NCBI GenBank assembly: GCA_947498505.1
Contig: CANMKG010000008.1
Span: 1-64,000, forward strand
Length of the DNA: 64,000 nucleotides
Direction of reading: 5' to 3'
Source of the DNA: an uncultured Maribacter sp.
GTDB taxonomy: Bacteria; Bacteroidota; Bacteroidia; Flavobacteriales; Flavobacteriaceae
In this document: piece after piece, positions 51,065 to 60,446 of the stretch
How the letters are laid out: the number at the start of each line of letters is the position of its first letter
Position numbering within the stretch: position 1 is the first letter of the stretch
The notes under the pieces: model-generated
The model's database searches: none
Told to the model about the DNA's origin: nothing
The model's input: only the letters and a program-made list of their open reading frames with translations
Program-made: the position numbers and the translations under genes

Positions 51065-52429
51065 ATGAAGAAGCTATTGTTATCATCCATGGCGTTAGTG
51101 TTTTTACTCTCCAGTTGTGGATCAAAAACAAAAGGGGAACTAGTTGGAGCCCGCGGGAAAAAGTGGTATCCTGAAAAACCTTATGGCATGGAATTAATCC
51201 CTCGAGGATCATTTATCATGGGTAAGGCAGAGGAAGACCAAGCTAAGGTGCTTAACGCTCCTACAAAAACAGTTACTGTACGTTCTTTTTATATGGATGA
51301 TACCGAAATTACAAATAGCGAGTATCGTCAATTTGTAGAATGGGTAAAAGATTCCATTACAAGAACAAAATTAGCAATACTAGCCGATGAACTTGGTGTT
51401 GGTCCAGAAGATGGAGGTATTGGTGATTACGCATTTAAAGATGCAGACACTACCAAAGCTTCTATATATGACAAGTATATGTTAGACAATTATTCTGGTA
51501 TGGGAGAGACCGGATACGAGGGTAGAGCATTAAATAAAGATGCAGACTTAGTATGGGATACTTCTGATTATCCAGATGAGTATTATACTGAGGTTATGGA
51601 TTCGCTTTATATTCCTGAGCAAGAATCTTATAACGGACAAAGAACTATTGATGTTACCAAATTAAAATATAAATATTCTTGGATGGATATTGAAGCTGCC
51701 GCACGTGCCGCTAAAAAGGGGAACAGCCGTAGAAGCGATTTTATTCGTCATGAAGAATTGGAAATTTATCCAGATACTACAGTATGGATTCGTGATTTTG
51801 AGTATTCTTATAACGAACCTATGCATAACGATTATTTCTGGCATGATGCATATAGCGATTATCCAGTAGTTGGAGTTTCTTGGAAACAAGCAAAGGCTTT
51901 TTGTAACTGGAGAACTAAATTCAAAAACGATGATCAAAAGAGTCGCGGTAAGCAGTTTGTAAATCAGTTTAGATTACCAACTGAGGCGGAATGGGAATAT
52001 GCTGCTAGAGGTGGAATTGAAGGAGGAACGTACCCATGGGGTGGACCTTACGTAATAAGCGATACAGGATGCTTTATGGCAAACTTTAAACCACAACGTG
52101 GAGATTATGCAGCCGATCAAGCATTGTATACTGTAGAAGCAAAAGCTTACGAGCCTAACGATTATAATTTATATAACATGGCAGGTAACGTATCAGAGTG
52201 GACAAACTCTAGTTATGATCCTAATTCGTACGAATATGTTTCAACAATGAATCCAAATGGAGGAGATGGTAGTAACGAGAGAAAAGTTATTAGAGGAGGA
52301 TCATGGAAAGATGTTGCTTACTTCCTACAGGTAAGTACCAGAGATTATGAATATGCGGATTCAGTTAGGAGTTATATCGGCTTTAGAACCGTTCAAGATT
52401 ATCTAGGTGAAGAGGACTCAACACAATAA
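51065..52429 (+). CDS. gldK: Gliding motility / type IX secretion lipoprotein GldK
   Basis: GldK forms with GldN the ring attached to the outer membrane in the type IX secretion system. The 454-residue lipoprotein has lipobox LLSSC (Cys18) and a formylglycine-generating-enzyme-like (SUMF1) fold: GMELIPRGSFIMG, DDTEITNSEYRQFV, VSWKQAKAFCNWR, RLPTEAEWEYAARGG and MAGNVSEWT. A long insertion (about 100-235) rich in acidic and Tyr residues is typical of GldK. It begins the gldKLMN run; a weak -7-like TAATTGTG lies at 51020-51027. Confidence 0.97.
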   Translation: MKKLLLSSMALVFLLSSCGSKTKGELVGARGKKWYPEKPYGMELIPRGSFIMGKAEEDQAKVLNAPTKTVTVRSFYMDDTEITNSEYRQFVEWVKDSITRTKLAILADELGVGPEDGGIGDYAFKDADTTKASIYDKYMLDNYSGMGETGYEGRALNKDADLVWDTSDYPDEYYTEVMDSLYIPEQESYNGQRTIDVTKLKYKYSWMDIEAAARAAKKGNSRRSDFIRHEELEIYPDTTVWIRDFEYSYNEPMHNDYFWHDAYSDYPVVGVSWKQAKAFCNWRTKFKNDDQKSRGKQFVNQFRLPTEAEWEYAARGGIEGGTYPWGGPYVISDTGCFMANFKPQRGDYAADQALYTVEAKAYEPNDYNLYNMAGNVSEWTNSSYDPNSYEYVSTMNPNGGDGSNERKVIRGGSWKDVAYFLQVSTRDYEYADSVRSYIGFRTVQDYLGEEDSTQ

Positions 52430-52527
52430 AAATTAATTAATTACATTTTAATTATATAAACGATTTTTTAAATCAAAATTTTTTTAACCAAATCTTTTTA
52501 TTAGCAAACCTTAAATTAAATTAAATT

Positions 52528-53178
52528 ATGGCACAGTCAAAATCAACAAAGAAATTATTTAATATGGCCTACGGTCTTGGAGCCTCTGTAGTAATTATTG
52601 GAGCTCTATTTAAAATTCTTCACTGGGAATTAGGACCATTAAATGGAGGAGTTCTTTTAGCAATTGGTCTTATTACAGAAGCACTTATTTTTGCTATTAG
52701 TGCATTTGAGCCCGTAGATGACGAGTACGATTGGTCTTTAGTGTACCCAGAATTAGCAGGAGGAGCTTCTAACGGAAAATCTAACGAAGTTGCAGAAATG
52801 AAAGAAGCTGAGGCTTCATTATCTAAAAAATTAGATAACCTTTTACAGGAAGCTGGAATAGATGCTAACTTAATGGAAAGCTTAGGATCTAGTATCAAAA
52901 ACTTCGAAGGAGCTGCTAAAGGTATAGCGCCAACAGTAGACGCAATGGAATCTACTAAAAAGTATTCTGACGAAATGGTACATGCTGCCGCTCAAATGGA
53001 ATCTTTAAATAGCCTTTATAAAGTACAGTTGGAGAGTGCAAGTAAGCAAGCTTCTGTAAATGAAGAAGTAGTGCAAAATGCATCTGCTCTTAAAGAACAA
53101 ATGGCATCATTATCTACTAACCTTTCTTCATTGAATGGTGTTTATGGTGGAATGTTATCTGCAATGAGCAAAAACTAA
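52528..53178 (+). CDS. gldL: Gliding motility / type IX secretion motor protein GldL
   Basis: GldL is the inner-membrane pentamer that, with GldM, converts proton flow to rotation for gliding and secretion. The 216-residue protein has two helices (about 11-31 and 37-59) and a cytoplasmic coiled-coil region (about 90-215). The functional charges known from Flavobacterium johnsoniae GldL have equivalents here: Lys29 and His32 at the end of helix 1 (LFKILHW) and Glu51 in helix 2 (GLITEALIF). It lies 98 nt after gldK and 56 nt before gldM. Confidence 0.97.
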   Translation: MAQSKSTKKLFNMAYGLGASVVIIGALFKILHWELGPLNGGVLLAIGLITEALIFAISAFEPVDDEYDWSLVYPELAGGASNGKSNEVAEMKEAEASLSKKLDNLLQEAGIDANLMESLGSSIKNFEGAAKGIAPTVDAMESTKKYSDEMVHAAAQMESLNSLYKVQLESASKQASVNEEVVQNASALKEQMASLSTNLSSLNGVYGGMLSAMSKN

Positions 53179-53234
53179 TTAGAGTTAGTAAAATCCAAAT
53201 CAAATCAAGTTAATTAAACCTAATTAGAAAAAAC

Positions 53235-54794
53235 ATGGCAGGAGGAAAACAATCACCACGTCAGAAGATGGTCAACCTTATGTATTTGATCTTCATCGCG
53301 ATGTTGGCCTTAAATATGAGTAAAGAAGTTTTAGCCGCTTTTGGTCTTATGAACGAAAAGATGGAAACTTCTAACGAAAAAACTACAGAAAGTAACTTAG
53401 CTTTCTTGGGTAGTTTAGAAACAAAAGCTTCTGAAGATACAAAGAAGTATGGTGAGCTTTACGAAAAAGCTCAAAAGATTAAGACTTTATCTCAAGATTA
53501 TTACGATTATTTAGAGGGTCTTAAAAAGGGTATGATGAAGGATGTTGAAGATCCTAAAGATTACGCTGTAATGGACAAGTCAAATTTCTTAGATCAAAAA
53601 TTCTTTCAGGGAGAAAACCTATCTAAAGATGGTAAGGAGTTCTTAAAGAGAATTAACGACTACAGAACGCAAGTAGCCGCTATGGCACCTGCAGCTGTTA
53701 AAGAAGCTGTTGAAGCTCGTTTTCAAACTGGAGACGCTAACGGTAAAGTAGAGAAAAGAGACGGGACTAAGCAAAATTGGCTTAACTATCACTACGAAGG
53801 TTTTCCATTAGTAGCTTCATTAACTAAGTTAACTGCTTTGCAGCAAGATATTAAAACAACTGAAGAAGACGCTTTAAAATCTATGTTAGCTGGTAACTTA
53901 ACTGATCAGGTATCTTTAAAAAACTTTGCTACTTCATTACAAGCTGCTAAATCAGCTTTCTATTCTGGAGATAAGTACGATGGTAAAATTATTATTAGTA
54001 AAACTGATAATTCATCAACTCCAGTAAGAGCAGAGTTAACTCTTGATGGTAGAAAATTAGCAGAAGGTAAAGACTACGTGTTAGAAGCAGGTGGTGTTAA
54101 AATGTTAATTGGTGCTGGTAATCCAGGTGACCATACAATAGCAGGTCAGATTTTCTTTAAGCAAGATGGTGAAGAAATTCCTGTTGAGGTTAAAAATTCT
54201 TTCGCTACAATATCTAAGCCTAATGCTGCATTAATTGCTGCAGATAAAATGAATGTTGTTTATCGTGGCGTAGCTAACCCAATGTCTATATCTATACCAG
54301 GTATACCAAATAATAAGGTTAGTGCTTCTGCACCAGGACTTAAAAAGGTGAGTGGAAGTAAGTATGTAATGAACCCAGGAAAAGGAAGAACAGTAAAAAT
54401 TATGGCTTCTGGTACTTTACCTGACGGTCAACGTATTTCTACACCGGCAACATTTAGAATTAAGGATATTCCAAGACCATCTGGTTCTATTAGAGGAGAA
54501 TCTGGAAGTGCTAAAATGCCAAGAAAGAACTTAGAGATTGCTACTGTAGGAGCATTGTTAGAAGACTTTGATTTTGACCTTAACCTTAAAGTAGGTGGAT
54601 TTAAATTTAAAGTTCCTGGACAACCAACAGTTAGTGTAAGAGGAAGTAGATTAGACGCAAGAGCTAAGTCTGCCCTTAAAAGAGCTAAAAGAGGTGATGC
54701 TGTTCAGATATTTGATATCAACGCTTACATCACAAATAACAAAGGTTATAAACTTAAGAAGGTATCTCCTGTAGTTGTGGAGATAACAAATTAA
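53235..54794 (+). CDS. gldM: Gliding motility / type IX secretion motor protein GldM
   Basis: GldM has one inner-membrane helix in the GldL pentamer and a long periplasmic shaft that reaches the GldKN ring. The 519-residue protein starts with a short basic segment, then the helix (about 13-33, VNLMYLIFIAMLALNM), a helical first domain (about 35-225) and beta-rich Ig-like domains (about 230-519) including KMLIGAGNPGDHTIAGQIFF and MSISIPGIPNNKVSA. Order and length match known GldM proteins. A small hairpin lies between it and gldN. Confidence 0.97.
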   Translation: MAGGKQSPRQKMVNLMYLIFIAMLALNMSKEVLAAFGLMNEKMETSNEKTTESNLAFLGSLETKASEDTKKYGELYEKAQKIKTLSQDYYDYLEGLKKGMMKDVEDPKDYAVMDKSNFLDQKFFQGENLSKDGKEFLKRINDYRTQVAAMAPAAVKEAVEARFQTGDANGKVEKRDGTKQNWLNYHYEGFPLVASLTKLTALQQDIKTTEEDALKSMLAGNLTDQVSLKNFATSLQAAKSAFYSGDKYDGKIIISKTDNSSTPVRAELTLDGRKLAEGKDYVLEAGGVKMLIGAGNPGDHTIAGQIFFKQDGEEIPVEVKNSFATISKPNAALIAADKMNVVYRGVANPMSISIPGIPNNKVSASAPGLKKVSGSKYVMNPGKGRTVKIMASGTLPDGQRISTPATFRIKDIPRPSGSIRGESGSAKMPRKNLEIATVGALLEDFDFDLNLKVGGFKFKVPGQPTVSVRGSRLDARAKSALKRAKRGDAVQIFDINAYITNNKGYKLKKVSPVVVEITN

Positions 54795-54810
54795 TAAACA
54801 ATAAAAATTT

Positions 54811-54836
54811 CCGGGTAGGCTTTCTGGTTTGCCCGG
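54811..54836 (+). other. Short hairpin between gldM and gldN
   Basis: CCGGG (54811-54815) and CCCGG (54832-54836) can pair around a 16-nt loop, 10 nt before the gldN ATG. It lacks a U-tract, so it is more likely to affect gldN translation or mRNA decay than to stop transcription. The stem is short, so confidence is low. Confidence 0.3.
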
Positions 54837-54846
54837 TTACTTTTAA

Positions 54847-55761
54847 ATGATTAAAAAAATGAATTGGAAAAATGTTTTAGTAATCGGAGCAATAACATTG
54901 TTACCAGCATCAATGATGGCACAGGCAAACATATTAAATGCTAAAAAGCCAGATGATATTGGAAAAAGAACAGAAGCTCAAAAAGAGCTAGATAATGATG
55001 CTCCATTAAAATACGCTTATGTTGATGACAGAGATATTCTTTGGTCAAAAACAGTATGGGAAACTATAGATTTAGATGAGCGTGTAAACTTTCCGTTATA
55101 CTATCCTACAGATACTATTGATATAGGAGCAGATAGAAGATCGTTATATGATGTTTTAATCAAAAACATTAAAAGCGGAAAACTGGATGATGTTTATGTA
55201 GATTCTTATTTTACTGAAAAAAGAAAGTTCAGTGATTTAGCGGCTACCTTGCAAAAGGTAGATACCACAGATTATGGTTTTGAGCAATTAAATGCTGGTG
55301 AAGAAATTTCAGCAGAATATATTAATCAAAGAGATTTAACCGCTGCTGATATTGAAGAGTACCGTATAAAAGGTATATGGTATTTTGATAAACGTCAAGG
55401 AGAACTTAAGTACCGATTATTAGGTATTGCACCAGTTGCACCAGATGTTAACTTTATTGATGATGAGTCTATGGACCCTTCAGATGCTAAAGTTGAGTTG
55501 TTTTGGGTATGGTATCCTTCGGCGAGACAAATATTACATGAAGCAAAGGTGTTTAATCAACGTAATTCGGCACAACCCATATCTTTTGATATGTTGTTAA
55601 ACGCAAGAAGATTTAACGGTGTAATTTATCGAGAAGATAATGTTCACGGAGACCGTAAGGTTAATGATTATATTGCGGACAATGCATTGTTTCAATTATT
55701 GGAAGCCAAACGTATAAAAGAAGTTATCCGAGACAGGGAACAAGATATGTGGGCTTACTAG
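54847..55761 (+). CDS. gldN: Gliding motility / type IX secretion protein GldN
   Basis: GldN is the periplasmic partner of GldK in the outer-membrane-associated ring. The 304-residue protein has a signal peptide (about 1-26, ending MMAQA) and the family's conserved core: DDRDILWSKTVWETIDLDERVNFPLYYP, GIWYFDKRQGELKYRLLGIAPVAPD and ELFWVWYPSARQILHEAKVFN. A methionine at residue 5 is an alternative start. A perfect terminator follows, so gldKLMN ends here and no gldO duplicate is present. Confidence 0.97.
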   Translation: MIKKMNWKNVLVIGAITLLPASMMAQANILNAKKPDDIGKRTEAQKELDNDAPLKYAYVDDRDILWSKTVWETIDLDERVNFPLYYPTDTIDIGADRRSLYDVLIKNIKSGKLDDVYVDSYFTEKRKFSDLAATLQKVDTTDYGFEQLNAGEEISAEYINQRDLTAADIEEYRIKGIWYFDKRQGELKYRLLGIAPVAPDVNFIDDESMDPSDAKVELFWVWYPSARQILHEAKVFNQRNSAQPISFDMLLNARRFNGVIYREDNVHGDRKVNDYIADNALFQLLEAKRIKEVIRDREQDMWAY

Positions 55762-55789
55762 TCTAAATTATTCCAATTCAAAATAATAT

Positions 55790-55822
55790 AAAAAATGCTC
55801 TCAATTATTGAGAGCATTTTTT
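55790..55822 (+). terminator. Terminator of the gldKLMN run
   Basis: AAAAAATGCTCTCAA (55790-55804) and its exact complement (55808-55822) pair over 15 bp around TTA, ending in six T. Confidence 0.93.
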
Positions 55823-55866
55823 GTTGGTAGCAATGTTAGCAAAGTATTTCATTATATATTTACCAA

Positions 55867-56922
55867 ATGTTAGACTATTTAGTTGTTGGGCTAGGTTTAG
55901 GCGGTGTTTCGTTTAGTGAAACCTTGTTAAAAAACAAGAAAACTTTTCATGTAATTAGTGATGATTCTCAAGTGTCTTCAAAAGTTGCAGGTGGTATGTA
56001 TAACCCTGTTATCTTAAAAAGATTTACCCTAGCGTGGAATGCTGATAAGCAGCTAAAAGTAGCGCTTCCTTTTTATAAAAATTTGGAAGAAAAACTTGAA
56101 ACAAAACTGGATTGTAAAATTCCTATTTTACGAAAATTTGCTTCAATAGAGGAGCAAAATATGTGGTTTGAAGCTGCAGATAAGCCAGTTCTAGAACAAT
56201 TTTTATCTACGGAAGTAAGAAAAAATAAAAACCCAGAAATTGATGCCCCTTTTGGATTTGGAGAGGTTTTAAATACAGGAAGGATTGATACCTCCTTATT
56301 GTTAGAAAGGTATACAGCTTTTCTTCTCAAGCAACAGTTATTAACTATTGAATCTTTAAACTTTGATGAACTTAAGGTTAGTGAAGACTATGTGCAGTAT
56401 AAATCCATAAAAGCAAAACAGATAGTTTTTGCTGAAGGTTATGGTTTAAAACAGAATCCGTTTTTCAATTATTTGCCGTTAAATGGAACAAAAGGGGAGT
56501 TATTGCGAATTAAATCTACCGACTTTAAAGAAAAAAATATTATTAAATCAGGGGTGTTTACAGTACCGTTAGGGAATGATGAGTATTTAGTTGGAGCTAC
56601 CTATAAATGGAAAGACAAAACCAATACCCCCACAAATGAGGCAAGAGAGGAGTTAGAGCAAAAACTTAAAACTTTTCTAAAGTGTCCATTTAGAGTAGTA
56701 AAACATGTAGCAGGCATACGACCTACTGTGGCAGATAGGAGACCTTTACTTGGTAGGCATCCTATACAGGTAAATGTATATGTTTTAAACGGTTTTGGCT
56801 CTAGAGGGGTTATTATAGGGCCAACGGCTTCAGAACAATTATATAATTTTATTGAGTATAAAAAACAGCTACCTGCTGAGGTAGATATTTCACGATTTAC
56901 TAAAAAGTATTTTAAAAGCTAA
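55867..56922 (+). CDS. FAD-dependent oxidoreductase (DAO family)
   Basis: A 351-residue flavoprotein. The N-terminus has YLVVGLGLGGVSFSE, a GxGxxG dinucleotide motif at residues 8-13, and the C-terminal region has HVAGIRPTVADRRPLLG and NGFGSRGVIIGPTASEQL, typical of the glycine/D-amino-acid oxidase (DAO) fold, where the Arg contacts the carboxylate of an amino-acid substrate. The actual substrate is unknown. The gene directly follows gldN in many Flavobacteriia, but a role in gliding is not established. It converges with the DUF983 gene with a 4-nt overlap. A one-mismatch -7 element (TATATTTA, 55855-55862) ends 4 nt before the ATG. Confidence 0.9.
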   Translation: MLDYLVVGLGLGGVSFSETLLKNKKTFHVISDDSQVSSKVAGGMYNPVILKRFTLAWNADKQLKVALPFYKNLEEKLETKLDCKIPILRKFASIEEQNMWFEAADKPVLEQFLSTEVRKNKNPEIDAPFGFGEVLNTGRIDTSLLLERYTAFLLKQQLLTIESLNFDELKVSEDYVQYKSIKAKQIVFAEGYGLKQNPFFNYLPLNGTKGELLRIKSTDFKEKNIIKSGVFTVPLGNDEYLVGATYKWKDKTNTPTNEAREELEQKLKTFLKCPFRVVKHVAGIRPTVADRRPLLGRHPIQVNVYVLNGFGSRGVIIGPTASEQLYNFIEYKKQLPAEVDISRFTKKYFKS

Positions 56923-57308
56923 ACTTTCTCGCCTTTAGTTTTAGAATCATACTTAACAAAAAGGTTAATCCAAATGTTTCTTGATAATCTCATGATAATG
57001 GGCATAAAAAAAATAAGTGTTCCTATAATGGCAATAAACGAGCTTATCAAAGAGGTTTTAAGAAGCAAATAAGAGATTACAAAGGCAGCTACGGCAAAAG
57101 CAATACCAACTCCATAACTTACGTACATAGCTCCGTAAAAAAAGGAAGGTTCCATTTTGTATTTTGTATTACAGTTAGAACAACGTTCGTTCATTTTAAA
57201 AATGTTGCCCATTCGGTAAGGGTTTTTATCTACATACATGCTTTCTTCATGACATTTAGGACAACTTCCTGTTAAAATACTGTAGAGTTTGTTTCCTTTT
57301 TTTAACAT
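56919..57308 (-). CDS. DUF983 membrane protein with zinc-ribbon
   Basis: A 129-residue protein with an N-terminal zinc ribbon, two CxxC pairs (CPKCHEES and CSNCNTKY), followed by two or three membrane helices (about 62-83, 85-105) and a basic C-terminus. The segment FFYGAMYVSYGVGIAF is typical of DUF983, a family often found with cytochrome oxidase genes in other phyla and of unknown function. It has a perfect TATTTTTG -7 element at 57332-57325. It is divergent from the ABC-F gene. Confidence 0.9.
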   Translation of the reverse strand: MLKKGNKLYSILTGSCPKCHEESMYVDKNPYRMGNIFKMNERCSNCNTKYKMEPSFFYGAMYVSYGVGIAFAVAAFVISYLLLKTSLISSFIAIIGTLIFFMPIIMRLSRNIWINLFVKYDSKTKGEKV

Positions 57309-57324
57309 TTGCAGAATCTTTTAG

Positions 57325-57332
57325 CAAAAATA
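57325..57332 (-). promoter_or_regulatory. -7 element of the DUF983 gene promoter
   Basis: On the reverse strand TATTTTTG (57332-57325) is an exact TAnnTTTG, 16 nt before the ATG at 57308. No clear -33 TTG is seen. Confidence 0.4.
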
Positions 57333-57372
57333 CAGGATTGCTAAATTTTATAATGTAACCAGAGTAACAAAA

Positions 57373-59295
57373 ATGCTGAACATACACAATCTTTCCGTTT
57401 CCTTTGGAGGCGAATATCTTTTCGAGGAAATATCATTTAGACTAAATGGAGGTAACAGGGTAGGTCTTGTTGGAAAAAATGGAGCGGGTAAATCTACGCT
57501 GTTGAAACTGTTGTCTAAAGATATGCCCATAGACTCAGGGACCATAGCAGTTGAGAAAGATGTTAAAATAGGTTTTTTACGTCAGGATATTGATTTTGTT
57601 CAGGGAAGAACAGTTTTAGAAGAAGCCTATCAAGCTTTTGAAGAGATAAAAAAATTGGAGCTTCAACTTGATGAAATAAACCGTCAATTGGCGGAGCGCA
57701 CGGATTATGAAAGTGAAAGTTACAATCAATTGATTATAGATTTGAGTGATGTTACACAGCATTATGAAATCTTAGGAGGTTATAACTATCAAGGAGAGAC
57801 AGAAAAAATATTACAAGGCTTAGGTTTTAAGCGAGAAGATTTCGATAAAAAAACGGAAACTTTTTCTGGAGGTTGGCGTATGCGAATAGAGCTGGCTAAA
57901 TTGCTTTTGCAAAGTAATGATGTGTTACTGCTGGATGAGCCTACAAACCATTTAGATATTGAATCTATTATTTGGTTTGAACAATTTTTAAATGGATATA
58001 CAGGAGCTGTTGTAATTGTTTCGCATGATAAAATGTTTCTGGATAATGTTACAAACCGTACTATTGAAATTTCGTTGGGTAGGATATATGATTACCCCAA
58101 ACCATATTCTAAATACTTGGTTTTACGCCAAGAAATTAGAGAGCAGCAGATGAATGCGCTTAAAAACCAGGAAAGAGAAATTCAACAGGCAGAACGTTTA
58201 ATAGAAAAGTTCAGAGCTAAATCATCCAAAGCCTCAATGGCGCAATCTCTTATCAAGAAATTAGATAAAATGGATCGCATAGAGGTTGATCAAGATGACA
58301 ATAGTGTTATGAGTTTAAGGTTTCCAGTTTCGGTGACACCAGGAAAGGTTGTTGTTGAAATCGAAGAACTTTCTAAAAGTTATGGAGATAATCACGTTTT
58401 AGATAATATTAATTTGTTAATAGAACGAGATAGTAAAACCGCTTTTGTGGGACAAAATGGTCAAGGAAAGTCAACTTTAGCCAAAATAATTATTAATGAG
58501 TTAAAGCATGATGGACATTTAAAGTTGGGACACAATGTTCAAATAGGGTATTTTGCCCAAAACCAAGCAGAGTATTTGGATGGTAGCAAAACAGTTTTAG
58601 ATACTATGATTGATGCGGCTAATGAAAGTAACCGTAGTAAAGTTCGAGATATATTGGGGTCTTTTTTATTCAGAGGAGATGAGGTAGAAAAATATGTAAA
58701 AGTACTTTCCGGGGGAGAGCGTAACCGTTTAGCCTTAGCTAAAATGTTACTTCAACCATTCAACGTTTTGGTAATGGATGAGCCTACAAACCACCTTGAT
58801 ATTAAATCTAAAAACGTTTTAAAACAAGCACTGCAAAATTTTGAAGGAACTTTAATTCTCGTTTCTCACGATAGAGACTTTTTACAAGGACTAACCAATA
58901 AGGTTTACGAGTTTAAAAATCGTAAGATTAAAGAGTATCTGGGTGATGTTGATTATTATTTAGAACAACGAAAAGCGCAAGATTTTAGAGCGATAGAAAA
59001 AAAGCAAAAAGAAACCAAAATTAAGGAGGCTAATACCACGGTAGCTAAAACTAGTTTTGAAGATCAAAAAAAAATAAAAAGCCTTAAGAATAAACTGAGC
59101 TCTGCAGAATCCAGAATTAGTGTACTGGAGAAGGAAATTGCTGAAATCGATAATCAACTGGTAACGGATTACGACGCAACCATTGCAAAGCCACAATTTT
59201 TTGAAGGATATGAAAAAAAGAAGCAAGATTTGGCTGATTTAATGCAAAAATGGGAGCAGCTGACATTAGAAATAGATGTTTTTGAAGGGCAGTAG
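57373..59295 (+). CDS. ABC-F family ribosome-associated ATPase (Uup/EttA-like)
   Basis: A 640-residue soluble protein with two ABC ATPase domains and no membrane helices. Walker A motifs are GKNGAGKST (about 34-42) and GQNGQGKST (about 361-369). The signature motifs are SGGWRMR and SGGERNR, and both domains carry LLDEPTNHLD-type Walker B. Between them is the ABC-F P-site linker (about 250-310), rich in Arg/Gln (QQAERLIEKFRAKSSKASM). A C-terminal coiled coil (about 545-635) resembles Uup. ABC-F proteins act on ribosomes to regulate elongation or protect against antibiotics; which subtype this is cannot be fixed by eye. Confidence 0.93.
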   Translation: MLNIHNLSVSFGGEYLFEEISFRLNGGNRVGLVGKNGAGKSTLLKLLSKDMPIDSGTIAVEKDVKIGFLRQDIDFVQGRTVLEEAYQAFEEIKKLELQLDEINRQLAERTDYESESYNQLIIDLSDVTQHYEILGGYNYQGETEKILQGLGFKREDFDKKTETFSGGWRMRIELAKLLLQSNDVLLLDEPTNHLDIESIIWFEQFLNGYTGAVVIVSHDKMFLDNVTNRTIEISLGRIYDYPKPYSKYLVLRQEIREQQMNALKNQEREIQQAERLIEKFRAKSSKASMAQSLIKKLDKMDRIEVDQDDNSVMSLRFPVSVTPGKVVVEIEELSKSYGDNHVLDNINLLIERDSKTAFVGQNGQGKSTLAKIIINELKHDGHLKLGHNVQIGYFAQNQAEYLDGSKTVLDTMIDAANESNRSKVRDILGSFLFRGDEVEKYVKVLSGGERNRLALAKMLLQPFNVLVMDEPTNHLDIKSKNVLKQALQNFEGTLILVSHDRDFLQGLTNKVYEFKNRKIKEYLGDVDYYLEQRKAQDFRAIEKKQKETKIKEANTTVAKTSFEDQKKIKSLKNKLSSAESRISVLEKEIAEIDNQLVTDYDATIAKPQFFEGYEKKKQDLADLMQKWEQLTLEIDVFEGQ

Positions 59296-59377
59296 CAATT
59301 AAATTATTTGTAAATATTTTCTTACACAACATATATTATTAGTTTTACAACATAATACGTCAGTTCACCGAAATTTT

Positions 59378-59408
59378 TTGTTTTTCGTCTTACAATAGTG
59401 TTAATTTG
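59378..59408 (+). promoter_or_regulatory. Promoter of the LRR gene
   Basis: TTG (59378-59380), 20 nt, then TTAATTTG (59401-59408), a one-mismatch -7 element. The start near 59414 excludes translation from the TTG at 59406 and supports the ATG at 59466, with a leader of about 50 nt. Confidence 0.5.
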
Positions 59409-59465
59409 TTAGGGTATTCAATAGGAATAGGTTTAAAACGGATTAACGATTTAAATAAATTAAAG

Positions 59466-60341
59466 ATGAAAAACCTTTTATATATTACTTTGTTATGTGT
59501 TTTTTCTTTTGGTTTTGTGTACGCAGGCGTACCTAAAAAAGAAAAAAAAGCATTAATGAGTCTTTATGAAAGCACCAATGGAATGCATTGGGTTCATAAA
59601 TGGGACTTAAAAGAGCCAGTATCTTCTTGGTATGGAGTTAAGGTTATAGATGACCATGTGGTTGAGATTAATTTGTTTAGAAACAATCTCATGGGACCAC
59701 TGCCTGAAGAAATAGGAAACTTAAAATATCTGAATTCATTAAATCTAGCTTTTAATTTAATAACAGGCGAGATTCCTGAAAGTATAGTAAGCTTAGAAAA
59801 CTTAAAGATATTAAAGTTAGAAATGAATAAACTTAAAGGTAATTTACCTGAGACTTTAGGTAAATTAGGAAACCTTGAAGAGTTAACTGCATTTAATAAT
59901 TTTTTGTCTGGTAGTATTCCAAGTAGTATTGGGGAGGTTAAAAATTTAAAAGTACTTAATCTTTCAAGTAATAATATCAAAGGAAGAATTCCAGAGTCAT
60001 TAGGAGATCTTGCAAGTCTTGAAATTCTTGGTCTTTTTGAAAATGGTTTATGGGGTGACATTCCTAATTCCATTGGAAACCTTGGAAACCTTAAAGAACT
60101 GGTATTGGCTAACAACCAACTTGGTGGAGAAATTCCCAAAGAATTTAGTAATCTGGCAAGTCTAAAAGTAATGCAAATACAGAATAATAAATTCGATTCT
60201 TTTCAAAACTTAAAACTCATGAATAAAAAAGAGTTTCTTGTTTTTGATTATGACGGAGGAAATTTAAATACAAAAGATTTTAAAGATGTTAATTTTAGTA
60301 AAACTCGAATGGCTGATACCAAATTCGAGGATGAAAATTAA
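59466..60341 (+). CDS. Exported leucine-rich-repeat protein, plant-type repeats
   Basis: A 291-residue protein with a signal peptide (about 1-20, ending FVYAG). A capping region (ALMSLYESTNGMHWVHKWDL...WYGVKV) resembles the LRRNT cap of plant receptor kinases, but without its Cys. It is followed by seven or so 24-residue repeats of the pattern LxxLxxLxLxxNxLxGxIPxxIGxL (about 70-240), for example LKVLNLSSNNIKGRIPESLG. The C-terminal 45 residues are not LRR. I start at 59466 because it gives a leader peptide and follows the promoter. Function is unknown; LRRs usually bind proteins or glycans. No T9SS sorting domain is visible. Confidence 0.88.
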   Translation: MKNLLYITLLCVFSFGFVYAGVPKKEKKALMSLYESTNGMHWVHKWDLKEPVSSWYGVKVIDDHVVEINLFRNNLMGPLPEEIGNLKYLNSLNLAFNLITGEIPESIVSLENLKILKLEMNKLKGNLPETLGKLGNLEELTAFNNFLSGSIPSSIGEVKNLKVLNLSSNNIKGRIPESLGDLASLEILGLFENGLWGDIPNSIGNLGNLKELVLANNQLGGEIPKEFSNLASLKVMQIQNNKFDSFQNLKLMNKKEFLVFDYDGGNLNTKDFKDVNFSKTRMADTKFEDEN

Positions 60342-60389
60342 AATATATTGAGTTAGTTTAGTTAGTAATAGAGATTGTATTTTAGAAGA

Positions 60390-60420
60390 AAGGAACGCTC
60401 CAGGGAGTGTTCCTTTTTTT
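60390..60420 (+). terminator. Terminator of the LRR gene
   Basis: AAGGAACGCTC (60390-60400) and GAGTGTTCCTT (60405-60415) pair around a 4-nt loop with one G-T wobble, followed by T. Confidence 0.88.
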
Positions 60421-60446
60421 ATACTCTTTTTTCACAAAACATTAAG

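Noticed and set aside
59406-59465. Upstream TTG start for the LRR protein
   Set aside because: It lies within the -7 element and lacks a leader peptide; the ATG at 59466 starts a signal peptide.
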